Assembly (NCBI RefSeq): GCF_000429965.1
Contig: NZ_AUCW01000012.1
Span: 124,001-188,000 of the forward strand
Direction: 5' to 3'
Length of the DNA stretch: 64,000 bases
Source of the DNA: Desulfogranum mediterraneum DSM 13871
GTDB lineage: Bacteria; Desulfobacterota; Desulfobulbia; Desulfobulbales; Desulfobulbaceae
How positions within the stretch are numbered: position 1 is the first letter of the stretch; the number at the start of each line of letters is the position of its first letter. Both the position numbers and the translations under genes were made by a program. This document shows, piece after piece, positions 45,884-56,063 of this stretch. The notes beneath the pieces are model-generated. The model searched no databases, was not told where the DNA came from, and saw nothing but the letters and a program-made list of their open reading frames with translations.

Positions 45884-46383
45884 AACACCTCTCCTGGAAT
45901 TTATTGTTAAATGCTCCTTGGATCGATAGACACCTCAAAGTTTTTTGACATTTTAGGACAACTCTTAAAGGAAAAATGGGGTCAGATTTATTTGCACTAG
46001 TCAACCTCTTTCCACTAAATCCGAACTTCGATTTACGCTGGATGAAAAAGCTATGGTTGCCCTGAAGCCATTGCAAAGCCACGTTTACCCAGCGAATAAA
46101 GCACAAGCAAATCTGCCACATTGTGGCAAAAAGAAATTATCCTATAAGTTCAAGATGTTAAATATACCAGCGCCGGACAATTTGTTCAAAGATTAGGTGG
46201 ACTTTTTAGACGCAGCTGACTGTTTCTTAACGCTGCTTAATGGCAAAAACAGGGGAAATACGGCCTGGACACTGGGCAAGCACCCTGCCGTTGCCCACAA
46301 CGATACCAGATCGGGTCACGCCCGCTGGTAAACGGCGCTTCCCCTTTCTCCGGCAGGCACCCTCATCTTTGAGGGTACCAAAA
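45884..46383. other. noncoding region between csb1 and the tRNA terminator, with transposon-like tips
   Basis: 500 bp. AATGGGGTCAGATTTATTTG (45974-45993) and GCAAATCTG (46107-46115) are partial inverted copies, as at the ends of RAYT or IS remnants. A perfect palindrome TGCCACA-T-TGTGGCA is at 46114-46128. The cas promoter should lie close to csb1. No gene is supported. Confidence 0.5.
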
Positions 46384-46418
46384 GAAAAGCCCTTGACCGT
46401 CGTGGTCAAGGGCTTTTC
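46384..46418 (-). terminator. rho-independent terminator of tRNA-Arg
   Basis: Arms GAAAAGCCCTTGACC (46384-46398) and GGTCAAGGGCTTTTC (46404-46418) with a 5-nt loop. On the minus strand the stem ends in CTTTTCTTTT. It lies 70 bp after the tRNA 3' end. Confidence 0.9.
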
Positions 46419-46488
46419 TCTTATCGAAAAATATGTGTCAATTTGTGTCAACTCGATTTTCTTCCAAACCTCGAAAACCGTTAAATAC

Positions 46489-46565
46489 TGGCACGCCCGG
46501 AGGGATTCGAACCCCCGACTCTCGGATTCGAAGTCCGATGCTCTATCCAGCTGAGCTACGGGCGC
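46489..46565 (-). tRNA. tRNA-Arg (anticodon TCG)
   Basis: 77 nt including an encoded CCA. The acceptor stem GCGCCCG/CGGGCGT is complete apart from one G-T pair. The D-arm is AGCTCAGCTGGATAGAGC, the anticodon loop CTTCGAA gives TCG, and the T-arm is GGGGGTTCGAATCCC. The discriminator base is G. Its 3' end points at the CRISPR locus, a usual side for insertion of mobile DNA, although no integrase or duplicated 3' end is visible. Confidence 0.97.
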
Positions 46566-46725
46566 GCGAGATTTCGGTGAAAATAGAGAACAGGCGACTG
46601 AGCAGTCGCTCGTGCATGGTTCCACAGGCTGCCTATATTACCTTTTAGCTACCGGAAGTCAACCCTGTTTGAATCCTCAGCCGAGAAAATGAAGCCCGGG
46701 TTCAGGACCACCCTTCTGGACCCTC

Positions 46726-47265
46726 TCAGGCAGGTGGCAGCAGTTTCGGGGCCGGCTGCGCAAGCCGCCCCAGGGCCTCCAGAAGACGCTCCGGATCGAT
46801 ATAGGCGGCCAAGCGTTCGCGGTTCTGGGCTAATACAGGCAAGGCCTTATCAGCGATCTTGCGGGCCGCAGCATCGTAGCCATGCTCCAGCTTGATATAG
46901 ACCCCGGCGGCCCGGATCATGGCCTGGAGCAGGAGTTTCTCCTCACCGCCGGCCCCCAGCCAGGCATGCTCCAGGATCTCGTGGACCTCGAAGAAGAGGC
47001 CATGATCCCAGAGGACCAGCCCCTGCCAGAGGGGGTCATCATTTCCGGCGGCTATCTGCTTTAGAGAGCTCTGGTACTGGGACAGGCGGTTGATGATATA
47101 ATCGCCGTAGCAGGAGGCCAGGTTGCGACTCAGGTAGCCCTGGGCCACCTCCCGGGCCGGGCGGAGATGGCGCTGCCTGAGCACCTCCACCAGGGATTCG
47201 GAGAGATCGTTGCGGATATCGCGACTGAGCCGGTCCATAAAGGGTTCAAATCTAATTTCTTCCAC
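46726..47265 (-). CDS. DUF309 domain protein
   Basis: A 179-residue helical protein. The DUF309 signature is LWDHGLFFEVHEILEHAWLG followed by LLLQAMIRAAGVYIKLEHG, with two His and two Glu that could bind a metal. The biochemical role of DUF309 is not established. The GTG at 47265 with AGGAG 7 bp upstream is preferred over an in-frame ATG at 47307 without such a site. It is divergent from the transporter at 47535. Confidence 0.8.
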   Translation of the reverse strand: MEEIRFEPFMDRLSRDIRNDLSESLVEVLRQRHLRPAREVAQGYLSRNLASCYGDYIINRLSQYQSSLKQIAAGNDDPLWQGLVLWDHGLFFEVHEILEHAWLGAGGEEKLLLQAMIRAAGVYIKLEHGYDAAARKIADKALPVLAQNRERLAAYIDPERLLEALGRLAQPAPKLLPPA

Positions 47266-47534
47266 GGGCACTCTCCTGGCTGGAAAAAGAGTGGATGCAG
47301 AGACCAATATGCGCTAAACAGGACTGGCAAGCCCATGGCACTGTGCACTGTGCTCTGCACTGTGCTATTACCTTATGCATCAATCGCTGTCTCCGCCCTC
47401 CCCCTTTTTGCAGCAAGAAGAGCAAAATCGAGCAAGGGCGATGGAATCCCGGCCGGCAGCCCGGCAGAGAGCGCTTCCTCCGGCACCAGCCACAGCTGCA
47501 CACACCGGCTCCAACACAACCAGCGACGAGTTCC

Positions 47535-48413
47535 ATGCCCTACCTCCTCCTCATCCTCACCACCCTGTTCTGGTCGGGCAACTTCGTCCTCAGCCGGGGG
47601 CTGCACGCCTCCATCCCGCCCATGGGGTTGTCGTTCTGGCGCTGGGCCGTGGCCCTGCTGATCCTCTCCCCCTTCGCGGTCCAGCACCTCTGGCGGCAGC
47701 GGGAGCTGGCCAGGGAACACCTCGGCTTCATCACCCTCCAGGGACTCCTGGGGGTGACCGGCTTCAACAGCCTGATCTACCTGGCCATGCAGAGCACCAC
47801 GGCCATCAATGCGGTGCTGGTCAACTCCTCCATGCCCATCCTGATCGTGATCATCTCCTGGCTGATGTACCGGGAGAGGCTCACTCTCCGCCAGATCCTG
47901 GGGGTCGGCCTCTCCCTCTGCGGGGTGCTGCTGATCATTGCCAGGGGTCGGCTGGTCACCCTGTTCCAGGTCGACTTCAACCAGGGCGACCTCTATGTCC
48001 TGGCAGCTGCCCTGCTCTGGGCCCTCTACTCTGTCAACCTCAAGCGCTACCCCCAGGGGCTCCACCCCCTTGCCTACCTCTCGGCCATGGTCATGGTGGG
48101 CCTGGTCGGGATCCTGCCCTTGTACCTGGCCGAGCTGGCCGGCGGCCGCAGCATGGTCCTGAACCAGACCTCCGTCATTACCGTGGGCTACGTGGCCCTC
48201 TTTGCCTCGGTGCTGGCCTTTATCTTCTGGAACCGGGCAGTACGCGCCATCGGCGCCAACAAGGCCGGCCCCTTTGTCCACCTGATGCCGGTATTCAGCA
48301 CCATCCTGGCAGTACTCTTTCTGGATGAGACCCTGACCAGCTACCACCTCCAGGGGATGGTACTGATCTTCAGCGGCATCGTCATGACCACCTTCCGCAC
48401 CCGGCGGCCATAG
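47535..48413 (+). CDS. DMT-superfamily EamA transporter
   Basis: A 292-residue inner-membrane protein with ten helices in two EamA repeats (LILTTLFWSGNFVLSRGLHASIPP to FWRWAVALL, and the second-half segment VLAFIFWNRAVRAIGANKAG). It is a metabolite exporter of unknown substrate. The long open frame upstream of the ATG at 47535 is not membrane-like and is ignored. It is 18 bp before sbcD on the same strand; a common transcript is likely although no functional link is obvious. Confidence 0.88.
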   Translation: MPYLLLILTTLFWSGNFVLSRGLHASIPPMGLSFWRWAVALLILSPFAVQHLWRQRELAREHLGFITLQGLLGVTGFNSLIYLAMQSTTAINAVLVNSSMPILIVIISWLMYRERLTLRQILGVGLSLCGVLLIIARGRLVTLFQVDFNQGDLYVLAAALLWALYSVNLKRYPQGLHPLAYLSAMVMVGLVGILPLYLAELAGGRSMVLNQTSVITVGYVALFASVLAFIFWNRAVRAIGANKAGPFVHLMPVFSTILAVLFLDETLTSYHLQGMVLIFSGIVMTTFRTRRP

Positions 48414-48431
48414 CCGCTCCAGGAGCAACCC

Positions 48432-49661
48432 ATGCGATTCATCCACACCTCGGACTGGCACATCGGCCAACGGCTCTACGGCCAGAAACGCTACCAGGAA
48501 TTTGAGCGCTTTCTCGACTGGCTGGCCGACTACATCGAGGCAGAGGCCATCGAGGCCCTGCTGGTCTCCGGCGACATCTTTGACACCGCCACCCCTGGAA
48601 ACCGAGCCCAGGCCCTCTACTATGGCTTTCTCCACCGGCTGGCCTCCACCAGCTGCGGCCAGGTGGTGATCATTGCCGGCAACCACGACTCCCCCACCCT
48701 CCTGGAGGCCCCAAGCCAACTCCTCCGCCAGTTCAATATCCAGGTGATCGGCTCCCCGGAAAAAGAACCTGCGGACCAGGTCTTCCTGCTCAGGGACCAA
48801 AACGATGATCCAGCCATGATCGTCTGCGCCATCCCCTTCCTAAGGGACCGTGACATCCGTACCGCCCAGGCCGGTGAGGACCTGGAGACCAAGGCCGCCA
48901 ACCTGCGCCACGAGATCCAGGCCCACTACCAACGGGTCTGCGCGGCAGCGCTCGATCTCCGCCGCCAAAACGAGGCCCCCCTGCCCATCGTGGCCATGGG
49001 CCACCTCTTCACCAGCGGAGGCACCACCGTGGAGGGCGACGGGGTTCGCGAGCTCTACATCGGCGGCCTGGGCCGACTGGATGCCGGGAGCTTCCCGGCG
49101 GCCATCGACTACCTGGCCCTGGGTCACCTCCACAGCAGTCAGCGGGTGGGGGGCCAGGAACATCTCCGCTACTCCGGAGCGCCCCTGGCCATGGGCTTTA
49201 ACGAGGCCGGTCAGGAGAAGGTCATCCTGGAGGTGGACTGCACCCCGGACAAACTCGCCATCACCCCGGTAGCGGTCCCCTGCTTCCAGGAACTTAGGGT
49301 GCTGCACGGCGAGCTGTCCCAGCTGCTGGACCGTATCGCCCAGCTCCGCCTGGAAAAGAGCAGCGCCTGGCTCGAGCTGCGCCACCAGGGGCAGCTCGAA
49401 TCCGGCCTGCTCCGGGAACAACTCCTGGAGGCGGTGGAGGGGAGTGAGCTCCGGATCCTGGCCATCCGCACCGCCAGCCCCAACCTGGGCAGCCTCTGCC
49501 AGCAGCAGAGCGACGAGTCTCTGGACGAACTCAGCGTGGAAGAGGTCTTTGAGCGCTGTCTGGGAGGCACGGATTTTCCGGCAGACCGGTGTGAGGAGCT
49601 GCGCCTGGCCTTCCAGGAGATCGTGACCTCCATGAATCAGGAAGACCGTAACGCCGAGTAA
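48432..49661 (+). CDS. sbcD: exonuclease SbcD (Mre11-like nuclease subunit)
   Basis: A 409-residue metallophosphoesterase with the five motifs of Mre11/SbcD: TSDWHIGQRL, SGDIFDTA, IAGNHDSP, MGHLFTSGG and LGHLHSSQR. It cuts hairpins and protein-blocked DNA ends together with SbcC. GGAG stands 7 bp before the ATG. The sbcC start is 6 bp after the stop. Confidence 0.95.
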   Translation: MRFIHTSDWHIGQRLYGQKRYQEFERFLDWLADYIEAEAIEALLVSGDIFDTATPGNRAQALYYGFLHRLASTSCGQVVIIAGNHDSPTLLEAPSQLLRQFNIQVIGSPEKEPADQVFLLRDQNDDPAMIVCAIPFLRDRDIRTAQAGEDLETKAANLRHEIQAHYQRVCAAALDLRRQNEAPLPIVAMGHLFTSGGTTVEGDGVRELYIGGLGRLDAGSFPAAIDYLALGHLHSSQRVGGQEHLRYSGAPLAMGFNEAGQEKVILEVDCTPDKLAITPVAVPCFQELRVLHGELSQLLDRIAQLRLEKSSAWLELRHQGQLESGLLREQLLEAVEGSELRILAIRTASPNLGSLCQQQSDESLDELSVEEVFERCLGGTDFPADRCEELRLAFQEIVTSMNQEDRNAE

Positions 49662-49667
49662 CAACCT

Positions 49668-52600
49668 ATGCGCATCCTCAAACTCCAGCTCAAGAACCTC
49701 AACTCCCTGAAGGGGACCTGGTGCGTCGACTTTACGGCTCCCGAGTATGGGGCCAACGACATCTTTGCCATCACCGGGCCCACCGGGGCGGGCAAGACCA
49801 CCCTGCTCGACGGTATCTGCCTGGCCCTGTTCGGTGCTACCCCCAGGCTTGGCCGGGTGACCCGGGCCAACAACGAGATCATGTCCCGCTCCACGGGCGA
49901 GTGTTATGCAGAGGTGGAGTTTGAGACCACGGCAGGCCGCTATCGCTGCCACTGGAGTCAACACCGGGCCAGACGCAGCCCCAACGGCGAACTTCAGCAG
50001 CATAGACAGGAGATCACCGACGCCCGCAACGGGGCGGTGCTGGAGACCAAGATCAGGGAGGTGGGCCTGCTGGTGGAACGGATCACCGGCCTGGACTTTG
50101 AACAGTTCCGTCGTTCCATGCTGCTTGCCCAGGGCGACTTTGCCGCCTTTCTCAATGCCGATGCCGGCCAGCGAGCCCCGATCCTGGAACAGCTCACCGG
50201 CACCGAGATCTACAGCCGGATCTCCATCCAGGTCCATGAACGAACCGCTGCAGAGCGGCGGAAGACCGAGCTGATGCAGGCCGAAATCGGGGCCATTACC
50301 CTGCTCGACGAGGAGGAAGCCACCACCCTCCAGCAGGGTTTGGAGCAGAGCCTGAAACGCGCTGCAGGGCAGCGCCAGAGGCTTGATACCGTCAACAGTG
50401 CGCTTCAGCGCTATCGTTCCCTTCAGGCGGTTGAGGCCCAACTGCAGACTGCCCGCACAGAGCTGGCTGCCTGGCAGGAGCGCTGCAGGCAGGCGCAGGA
50501 CAAACTGGAACGCTACCAGTGGGCTTGCAAGGCCCGGGAACTCAGCCCGGAGGTCAAACGCCTCCAGCAGCTACAGGAACAGCTCGGCCAGGTCCGCAAC
50601 CAACTCCTTGAGGGCCAAAAACAACACCAACAACAAGGCCAGGCCCTGACAGCCCTTACCACTCTGCTGGAGGAGAAGAAAAACAGCCTGGAAAAGACGC
50701 GCCAGGCCCTGGAAGAGGACGCTGTCCTCAGCAAAGAGATCCGCGCCCTGGACACCAGAATCAAAGAGCATCGACTCCAGATCCAGGATGGCCAGGGCGC
50801 GCTCAAGCCCCTGGAAGCCAGCCTGAAGGAGGGACAGGAACAGCTGCCCAGGCTCCAGCAGACAGTGAGCCGGCAAGGCAGGGAGCTGGAGGAAACCAGC
50901 CGCTACCTCAAAGAGCACCAGGCTGACGCCATCCTGGTGGAGCACTTTGCACACATCAAGGGGCAGCTCGACGAGCTCACCCAGCTGCAGCAACAACAAC
51001 TCTGTGAAAAACAGAAGGCAGCCCAGCTGGACCTTAGCCTGCAACAGGCGAAAACCACCCTACAGCACACCGAAGAACAGGTGCAGCGGACAGAGGAGGC
51101 CCGGCTCCGCCTCTTCACCGCCCGGGAGCAGCTCGGCCTGGAACGCAGCCAGCTCCTGGCCGGCCGGGAAAGCGGCCGGCTCCATGAGCAGGCTGAAAGC
51201 CAGGCCGCCACTGTCACCCGGCTGGAGCAGCTGTGCACCCTGTTCAGCAGGCAGGAGCAGCTGCGCCGACTCCAGGGAGAACGTGCCCGGGAGCTTGCCG
51301 CCTTTACCAGTCGGCTGGAGCAGTACCGCCAACAGTTCACAGAACTCAGCGCCCGGGAATCCACCCAGCAGCAACTCATCACCCAGCTCAGCGAAAACCA
51401 ACGGCTCAGAGAGCGGATCATCAACCTCTCTGCCGAGCGGCAGCGGCTGCAGGCAGACCAGCCCTGTCCCCTCTGCGGCGCCACAGACCACCCCTGGGCC
51501 TCTGAGCTGCCTGTGGTGGACGATGCAGAGCAGAGATTAGAGCAGGCCCACAGGGAACAGGAACAACTCCGCCAACGGCTCACCGGCCTGCGGGAACAGC
51601 TGGCCTCCACGGGTAAGGATATCGAGTATAAAGAGCAGCTCCTCAAACAGACGGATCAGGAGCAGAGCGAAATCGCCGGCCAGCTGAGCCAGAGCTACCG
51701 GCAGCTTGCCATCAGTCCGGGAACAGCCGATTCCCTGGAACGAATCAACAGCCTCCAGGCCAGGGCCGAAGAAGGACTGGAACAGAGCCGCGCCATCCTC
51801 AGAAAGCTGGCAGAGCAGGAAGAGCAACTCCGCAGCCTGAACCGCTCCCTGGAGGAGGCCGGCTCTCAACAGAGCAAAGCCCAGCAGGCCCGGCAGGAGG
51901 CCCGGCACCGCTTCCAGAGCATGAGCCAGGAGCAGGAGCAACACCACAAGGCCCTGGCCCAGCTTGGCAAACAGTATGGTGAAAAGCTGGACCGGCTCCG
52001 CCGGCAGCTGGTCTCCCTTGGGATTGCCCCCTCTGGCGCTGATCAGGCAGAGCAGCTCATTGCCGAGCTTTCCCAACGAACCCTGCAGTGGAAGCAGGCC
52101 CTGGCCAGGGAACAGCAACTCCAGGCCAAACTCAACCGGGTCCAGGGTGAGCTGGAGCGGCTCAAGGCCGGTCTGGGGGTGCAGCAAGAGGAGTGCACCA
52201 AGAAACGACAGGGATTGGCAAGAGTACGGGAAAAATTGGCGCAACTGAGCGGAGAACGGCGAGAACGCTATGGGGACAGGTCACCTGATCAGGAGGAACA
52301 GCGCCACCGCCGGGCCCTGGAGCAGGCGGAGCAGGCCCATAACCGGACCCTGAACCAGCGAATCGAGCTGGAGAAAACCATCCATGGCCTCGGAGAACAG
52401 GCAGAGACCATGACGGCGACCCTGACCAGGCTGGAGAGCGCTGCCCAGGAGCAGGAACAAGGGCTGGAGACCCTGCTCAGCCAACAGGGATTCAGCGACC
52501 TTGGTGCCTATGACCGGGCCAAACTGGCTGCCGAGGAGCTCCGGCAACTGGCTGAGCTGAAAGAGGGGCTGGACAAAGAACAGATCGAACTCCACTCCAG

Positions 52601-53339
52601 GATCAGCGAGCACCAGCTGCGCCAGGGGCAGCTGCAGCAGGAACTGGAGCAGGAACAACCCCAACCCCAGCTGGAGGAGGCACTGCAGGAGCTGAGCGAG
52701 CGCCAGCAGCAACTCCAACAGCAGATCGGCGCAGACCGGGAACGACTGGAAAACCACCACCGTGCCAAGACCAGACTGGCTCAGCAGTACCAGGCCCTGC
52801 TCAGGCAGCAGCAGGAGGAAGAGCGCTGGCAGGCACTCCACCAACTGATCGGCTCGGCAGACGGTAAAAAATTTCGGATCTTTGCCCAGGGGATCACCTT
52901 TGAGCTGATGATCCGTCACGCCAATCACCACCTGGCCGCCATGAACGACCGCTACACCCTGCTCCGTGATCCGGCCCAGCCCCTGGAGCTCCAGGTGATG
53001 GACAACTATCAGGCCGGCGAGATCCGCTCCACCAGAAATCTCTCCGGCGGGGAGAGCTTCATCGTCAGCCTGGCCCTCTCCCTGGGCCTCTCTTCCATGG
53101 CCAGCCGCAAGGTCCAGATCGACTCCCTCTTTCTGGACGAAGGCTTCGGCACCCTGGACGAGGAGGCACTGGACACCGCACTCCAGACCCTGGCGGCCCT
53201 CCGGCACGAGGGCAAGCTGATCGGCATCATCTCCCACGTGCCCATGCTCCGGGAACGGATCGGTCTCCAGATCCGGGTCGCACCCCAGGCGGGCGGCACC
53301 AGCCTGCTCCAGGGGCCGGGCTGCAGCCGGATCGACTGA
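49668..53339 (+). CDS. sbcC: exonuclease SbcC (Rad50-like ATPase subunit)
   Basis: A 1223-residue SMC-like ATPase. The N-terminal Walker A is ITGPTGAGKTTLLD (about 37-50). Long Gln/Glu-rich coiled coils are interrupted by the zinc hook CPLCG at 600-604. The C-terminal lobe has the signature LSGGES (1125-1130) and Walker B with D loop SLFLDEGFGTLDEE. It drives the SbcD nuclease during repair of hairpins and double-strand ends. It ends only 4 bp from the convergent AI-2E gene, with no terminator visible between. Confidence 0.96.
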   Translation: MRILKLQLKNLNSLKGTWCVDFTAPEYGANDIFAITGPTGAGKTTLLDGICLALFGATPRLGRVTRANNEIMSRSTGECYAEVEFETTAGRYRCHWSQHRARRSPNGELQQHRQEITDARNGAVLETKIREVGLLVERITGLDFEQFRRSMLLAQGDFAAFLNADAGQRAPILEQLTGTEIYSRISIQVHERTAAERRKTELMQAEIGAITLLDEEEATTLQQGLEQSLKRAAGQRQRLDTVNSALQRYRSLQAVEAQLQTARTELAAWQERCRQAQDKLERYQWACKARELSPEVKRLQQLQEQLGQVRNQLLEGQKQHQQQGQALTALTTLLEEKKNSLEKTRQALEEDAVLSKEIRALDTRIKEHRLQIQDGQGALKPLEASLKEGQEQLPRLQQTVSRQGRELEETSRYLKEHQADAILVEHFAHIKGQLDELTQLQQQQLCEKQKAAQLDLSLQQAKTTLQHTEEQVQRTEEARLRLFTAREQLGLERSQLLAGRESGRLHEQAESQAATVTRLEQLCTLFSRQEQLRRLQGERARELAAFTSRLEQYRQQFTELSARESTQQQLITQLSENQRLRERIINLSAERQRLQADQPCPLCGATDHPWASELPVVDDAEQRLEQAHREQEQLRQRLTGLREQLASTGKDIEYKEQLLKQTDQEQSEIAGQLSQSYRQLAISPGTADSLERINSLQARAEEGLEQSRAILRKLAEQEEQLRSLNRSLEEAGSQQSKAQQARQEARHRFQSMSQEQEQHHKALAQLGKQYGEKLDRLRRQLVSLGIAPSGADQAEQLIAELSQRTLQWKQALAREQQLQAKLNRVQGELERLKAGLGVQQEECTKKRQGLARVREKLAQLSGERRERYGDRSPDQEEQRHRRALEQAEQAHNRTLNQRIELEKTIHGLGEQAETMTATLTRLESAAQEQEQGLETLLSQQGFSDLGAYDRAKLAAEELRQLAELKEGLDKEQIELHSRISEHQLRQGQLQQELEQEQPQPQLEEALQELSERQQQLQQQIGADRERLENHHRAKTRLAQQYQALLRQQQEEERWQALHQLIGSADGKKFRIFAQGITFELMIRHANHHLAAMNDRYTLLRDPAQPLELQVMDNYQAGEIRSTRNLSGGESFIVSLALSLGLSSMASRKVQIDSLFLDEGFGTLDEEALDTALQTLAALRHEGKLIGIISHVPMLRERIGLQIRVAPQAGGTSLLQGPGCSRID

Positions 53340-53343
53340 CGCT

Positions 53344-54528
53344 TCAGGCCTGCTCTACTTCTCCCTGCTCTGCGCCCTCTTCCGGGAGGAGTGGTTTGCC
53401 CTGGGCCTTGGCCCGGGCATCCTTCTTTTTCCGGCTCTTCTTCTCCTTCTCTGCCCTGGCCCGCATGGAGACCCCCACCTCGGGCAGGTAGGCGTGAAAG
53501 ACGTTGCCGTAGATCTCCCAGAGGGTAATGAACAGGGCCGCGATGATGGGCCCGATGATGATCCCCAGGATACCGAACATACTAATCCCGCCCAGGGTAC
53601 CGAAGAGGACAAAGAGGTCGTGCATCTCCGTGTCCTTACCGACCAGACGGGGACGGACCACGTTGTCCAGGTTGCCGGCCAGGCCGCCGCAGAGCCCCAG
53701 GAGGATCAACACCCCGCTGAAGTGGCCGGACAGGGCCAGGATGATCGTGGCAGGCAGCCAGACGATGGCCGTACCAAAGGCCGGGATGATGGACATGATG
53801 GCCATGACCGTACCCCAGAAGACCGGGCCCTGGATTCCGGCCAGGGCAAAGGCAATACCGCAGATGCTGCCCTGCATGATGCCGATGATCAGGGTCCCCT
53901 TCATGGTGGCCCCGGCCACCGAGGTAAAGCGATGGAGCAGCAGCTGCTCATCCCGATCATGGAGCGGAAGCACATAGAGGATCTTCTCCAGCAGCACCTT
54001 GCCTGAGGTGAGGAAGTAGAACATCACATAGAGCATGATCACGCTGCTGAAGATGGCGCTCACGGTCAGCTTGGTCACCGAAGAGAGGGAATCGATCAGG
54101 AAGGAGGAGATGTTGCCCACCACCACCCCGCCCTTTTCCAGGATCACCCCCTGGTAGGCCAGGAGCTGCTGATAGTAGGGAATCCGTTCCAGGTAGACAG
54201 CCAGCTTGCCGGGCTCACTGACAAAACTCTGCACCCAGGGGGTCACCGACTCGCTCACACTGACGGCCTGGGCCACCACGATGCCCACCAGGATACTGAA
54301 GGGAATCAGCACCAGGAGGACGATTCCCAGGATCACCAGCACCGAGGCCAGGTTCTGACGCTCCCCCAGCCTGGAGCTGAGCCAGCGGTGCATGGGGCTG
54401 AGCATGGCGGAAAAGAGTCCGGCCATGAACATGGGCATCAGAAACTGCCGGATCATGCTCAGAAAGAGCAGGGAGATGGAGAGGACCAAAACCAGAAGGA
54501 CACTCTTGTTGACCAGTTCTCTTCTCAT
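53344..54528 (-). CDS. AI-2E family transporter (TqsA/PerM type)
   Basis: A 394-residue membrane protein with about eight helices in the family order: two at the start (VLLVLVLSISLLFLSMIRQFLMPMF), two around 75-100, a polar loop with amphipathic helices, then the conserved C-terminal block (GILGIIIGPIIAALFITLWEIY). The tail is very Lys/Arg/Glu-rich. Family members export autoinducer-2 or act as Na+/H+ antiporters; the role here is open. The ATG at 54528 is preferred over one at 54606 because the membrane part begins there. Confidence 0.88.
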   Translation of the reverse strand: MRRELVNKSVLLVLVLSISLLFLSMIRQFLMPMFMAGLFSAMLSPMHRWLSSRLGERQNLASVLVILGIVLLVLIPFSILVGIVVAQAVSVSESVTPWVQSFVSEPGKLAVYLERIPYYQQLLAYQGVILEKGGVVVGNISSFLIDSLSSVTKLTVSAIFSSVIMLYVMFYFLTSGKVLLEKILYVLPLHDRDEQLLLHRFTSVAGATMKGTLIIGIMQGSICGIAFALAGIQGPVFWGTVMAIMSIIPAFGTAIVWLPATIILALSGHFSGVLILLGLCGGLAGNLDNVVRPRLVGKDTEMHDLFVLFGTLGGISMFGILGIIIGPIIAALFITLWEIYGNVFHAYLPEVGVSMRARAEKEKKSRKKKDARAKAQGKPLLPEEGAEQGEVEQA

Positions 54529-54662
54529 GGGGGTGCACCTTGTATCGGCAAAGAAAATGGGGACCTTGGATAGGGAAAGTATAGCCGACCTCGACCTTAT
54601 CCCCAAATTTTTCCTGGATCACCTGCGCTCCCCTTTCTCGCCTGCCAGGGAGGCCTTGACGC

Positions 54663-54688
54663 AACAGAGCCTGCAGACAGGCTCTGTT
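54663..54688. terminator. strong 11-bp stem-loop behind bioA
   Basis: AACAGAGCCTG, loop CAGA, CAGGCTCTGTT. No T-run follows on the minus strand, so termination would be weak. It lies between bioA and the AI-2E gene. Confidence 0.4.
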
Positions 54689-54773
54689 CAGAAAAGATTA
54701 CAGGCAGGGCAGCTCTCGGGAGGTTCCGCTGCACCCAGACTCCGGAGAGCGGCCTGGCCGCTGCCGGGTTCGC

Positions 54774-56063
54774 CTAGCTGGTACCGCTGCCAGCGGCAGC
54801 CTCGACCAGGACCCGGGTCAGAGTCGAGAGGTCTTCGGGGCTGATGATGTAGGGCGGCATGATATAGAGCAGGCGACCAAAGGGACGGATCCAGACCCCC
54901 TGCTCCACAAAGAAGCGCTGCAGCCGGGCCATATCCACCGGCTCTTTCAGCTCGACCACGCCGATCCCACCCAGGACCCGGACATCGCTGACCGTCGACA
55001 AGGCCCTGGCCGGGGCCAGCTCGGCGGTGAGCTGGGCCTCGATGGCGCCGACCCGTTCCTGCCAAGGCTCGTCCTGGAGCAGGCCCAGGGAGGCGGAGGC
55101 CACGGCACAGGCCAGGGGATTGCCCATGAAGGTGGGGCCGTGCATGAAGACCCCGGAGGCACCCTTGGAGATGGTCACCGCGATCTCGGTGGTGGCCAGG
55201 GTGGCGGCCAGGGTCATATAGCCGCCGGTGATGGCCTTGCCCACACACATGATGTCCGGGGCGATCCCGGCATGGTCCACGGCAAACATCCGGCCGGTCC
55301 GGCCAAAGCCGGTGGCGATCTCGTCACAGATCAACAGCACCCCGTAGCTGTCGCAGAGGCTGCGCAGCCCCTTGAGGTAGTCGGGATGGTAGATCCACAT
55401 GCCGCCGGCACCCTGGACCAGGGGCTCAACGATCACCGCCGCCAGCTCCTGGTGGTGCTCTTCGAGCAGCCGCTCCATCTCCTCCAGGTCCTCGGCCTGC
55501 CACTGCTGGTCATAGCGACAGCTCGGGCGCGGGGCAAAGAGTTGCTTGGGCAGGGCGCCCTCAAACAGGGAGTGCATCCCGTTCACCGGGTCACAGACGG
55601 ACATGGCATGGAAGGTGTCCCCATGGTAGCCGCCGCGGATGGTCAGGAGGCGATGCTTCCGGGGCTTGCCCAGGCTATGCCAGTACTGGAGCGCCATCTT
55701 CAGGGCGACTTCCACACTCACCGAACCGGAATCACAGAGAAAGACCTTATCCAAGGGTTCGGGACTGATGGCCACCAGCCGCCGGCCCAGCTCCACCGCC
55801 GGTCCATGGGTCAGGCCGCCGAACATCACGTGGGACATCCTGTCCAGTTGCTCATGGGCAGCCCTGTCCAACACCGGGTGGCAGTAGCCGTGGATCACCG
55901 ACCACCAGGAGGACATGCCGTCGATCAGGGTCTGCCCGTCTTCCAGGGTGAGCCGCACCCCGGCAGCCGAGGCCACCGGAAAGACCGGCAGGGGCTGGGT
56001 CATGGAGGTGTAGGGATGCCAGAGATGCTCCCGGTCAAAGTCGAGCAGGGACTGATCACTCAT
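54774..56063 (-). CDS. bioA: adenosylmethionine-8-amino-7-oxononanoate aminotransferase
   Basis: A 429-residue PLP-dependent class III aminotransferase. The Trp-rich substrate site is [12 protein letters not shown], with [30 protein letters not shown] and the PLP motif [15 protein letters not shown]. The catalytic Lys is in [10 protein letters not shown]. It converts KAPA to DAPA with S-adenosylmethionine as amino donor in biotin synthesis. The start ATG at 56063 overlaps the end of bioB by 8 bp; the frame upstream of it lies inside bioB. Confidence 0.95.
   Translation of the reverse strand: MSDQSLLDFDREHLWHPYTSMTQPLPVFPVASAAGVRLTLEDGQTLIDGMSSWWSVIHGYCHPVLDRAAHEQLDRMSHVMFGGLTHGPAVELGRRLVAISPEPLDKVFLCDSGSVSVEVALKMALQYWHSLGKPRKHRLLTIRGGYHGDTFHAMSVCDPVNGMHSLFEGALPKQLFAPRPSCRYDQQWQAEDLEEMERLLEEHHQELAAVIVEPLVQGAGGMWIYHPDYLKGLRSLCDSYGVLLICDEIATGFGRTGRMFAVDHAGIAPDIMCVGKAITGGYMTLAATLATTEIAVTISKGASGVFMHGPTFMGNPLACAVASASLGLLQDEPWQERVGAIEAQLTAELAPARALSTVSDVRVLGGIGVVELKEPVDMARLQRFFVEQGVWIRPFGRLLYIMPPYIISPEDLSTLTRVLVEAAAGSGTS

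Noticed and set aside
46227-46625. Open frame on the minus strand reading APVAQLDRAS
   Set aside because: It is the translation of the tRNA-Arg gene, a well-known false protein.
47373-48800. 475-codon minus-strand frame
   Set aside because: Antisense to the DMT exporter and sbcD; composition is typical of a shadow frame.
48840-50441. 533-codon minus-strand frame
   Set aside because: Antisense to sbcD and sbcC, which are unambiguous.
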